Positions 6,776 to 7,180 of a stretch of DNA of 7,180 bases are shown here, piece by piece. Made by a program: the position numbers and the translations under genes. The notes under the pieces are model-generated. The model saw only the letters and a program-made list of their open reading frames with translations, was not told the origin of the DNA and did not search any database. This DNA comes from Dehalococcoidia bacterium (GTDB taxonomy: Bacteria > Chloroflexota > Dehalococcoidia > Lucifugimonadales > Lucifugimonadaceae), in the NCBI GenBank assembly GCA_002700125.1, contig PACM01000016.1:28093-35272 (forward strand), read 5' to 3'. How positions within the stretch are numbered: the first letter of the stretch is position 1; each line of letters starts with the position of its first letter.

Positions 6776-7180
6776 CTATTCGGGAAGTAAGCCTCTAAGT
6801 TGGTTAGCGACAGGACCAGGATCATCTATTTCTTCCATTCTAATCGTCATCCTAGCTCCTATTCCACTAGAAACAACAACGCTGCCTCGTCCAGTCAATA
6901 TTTCAAATAAACCTCTAGCTTCTTGAATTGAGATTATTCTCCCAACAGGAATTTCATTGGTATATAGCCACAGGAATTTATACATGTGAATAATTCTTCT
7001 ATCAGTAACTAGATATGTTATACATAGATTTCTTAGGTATCTAGTAGTGCCTTTAAAAAACATCCAAAAACCAATTAATCCTACTACAAAAGGATATACA
7101 TAGGGTGACATAGTAACAAAGAATAAATAACCTGCCCCAGCGAAGAAAGGGACTGATATGAGCATTCTGACATAAGCTGG
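6776..7180 (-). CDS. Bacterial PH-domain (bPH2) membrane protein, probably 5'-truncated by window edge
   Basis: The frame is open from the window edge to TAG at 6778-6776, 134 residues in view. An ATG at 7165 would give 129 residues, but it has no Shine-Dalgarno sequence, and the five codons before it (PAYVR) read like the membrane-entry segment of such proteins, so the true start probably lies outside. Counting from that Met, two hydrophobic helices (about 3-19 and 22-37) are followed by a bPH2-like domain: YLVTDRRIIHM (51-61), then EIPVGRIISIQEARGLFEIL (71-90), GRGSVVVSSG (92-101) and a closing DDPGPVANQLRGLL. This is the pattern of the YdbS/YdbT-type domain: a TDRR strand, an EIP strand, a helix and a G-x-G-x-V strand. 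Function in this family is mostly unknown; roles at the membrane surface are assumed. It leads the visible part of the operon, 12 bases before the transporter gene and in the same frame. Confidence 0.72.
   Translation of the reverse strand, partial: PAYVRMLISVPFFAGAGYLFFVTMSPYVYPFVVGLIGFWMFFKGTTRYLRNLCITYLVTDRRIIHMYKFLWLYTNEIPVGRIISIQEARGLFEILTGRGSVVVSSGIGARMTIRMEEIDDPGPVANQLRGLLPE

Overview
The window is AT-rich bacterial DNA. It most resembles a marine Chloroflexota genome (Dehalococcoidia / SAR202-like). The main clue is the solute-binding lipoprotein: right after its lipid-anchored cysteine it carries a long Val/Glu/Lys-Pro linker built from repeats of the type EVPVEVVKEVPVEK, which is typical of Chloroflexota family 5 substrate-binding proteins. 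This assignment rests on recognised family style, not on a search.

Layout. (1) Positions 1-601, minus strand: the N-terminal 200 residues of an RlmB-type 23S rRNA 2'-O-methyltransferase, cut by the window edge. (2) A 97-bp divergent spacer. (3) Positions 699-1754, plus strand: a lipoprotein that is almost entirely a seven-bladed TolB/PD40-type beta-propeller. (4) A 151-bp spacer with a plausible sigma70-like promoter, a perfect 9-bp inverted repeat in the presumed leader and a strong ribosome binding site. (5) Positions 1906-4026, plus strand: a large family 5 (DppA/OppA-like) ABC-transporter substrate-binding lipoprotein, apparently transcribed alone. (6) A very strong GNRA-loop terminator at 4061-4096, which can serve both converging transcripts. 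(7) Positions 7180 down to 4111, minus strand: three tightly packed genes that look like one operon. In transcription order these are a bacterial PH-domain (bPH2) membrane protein running off the window, an Fsr-like major facilitator, and a cytoplasmic member of the neutral/alkaline ceramidase fold.

How the genes may work together. The two plus-strand genes make membrane-anchored extracytoplasmic proteins: one probable nutrient binder (peptide or similar) and one propeller of unknown role. In the minus-strand operon, a transporter next to a soluble metal-dependent amidase-like enzyme suggests uptake or export of a compound that the enzyme hydrolyses in the cytoplasm; this is inference from gene order only.

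No mobile element, CRISPR array, tRNA or rRNA was seen, and there is no gene-free stretch over 300 bases. I found no clear-cut new system. The points most worth a second look are the ceramidase-like protein that lacks the family's usual nucleophile motif and signal peptide, the in-frame TAG joining the bPH2 and MFS frames with only a TTG start available, and the inverted repeat in the leader of the substrate-binding protein gene.
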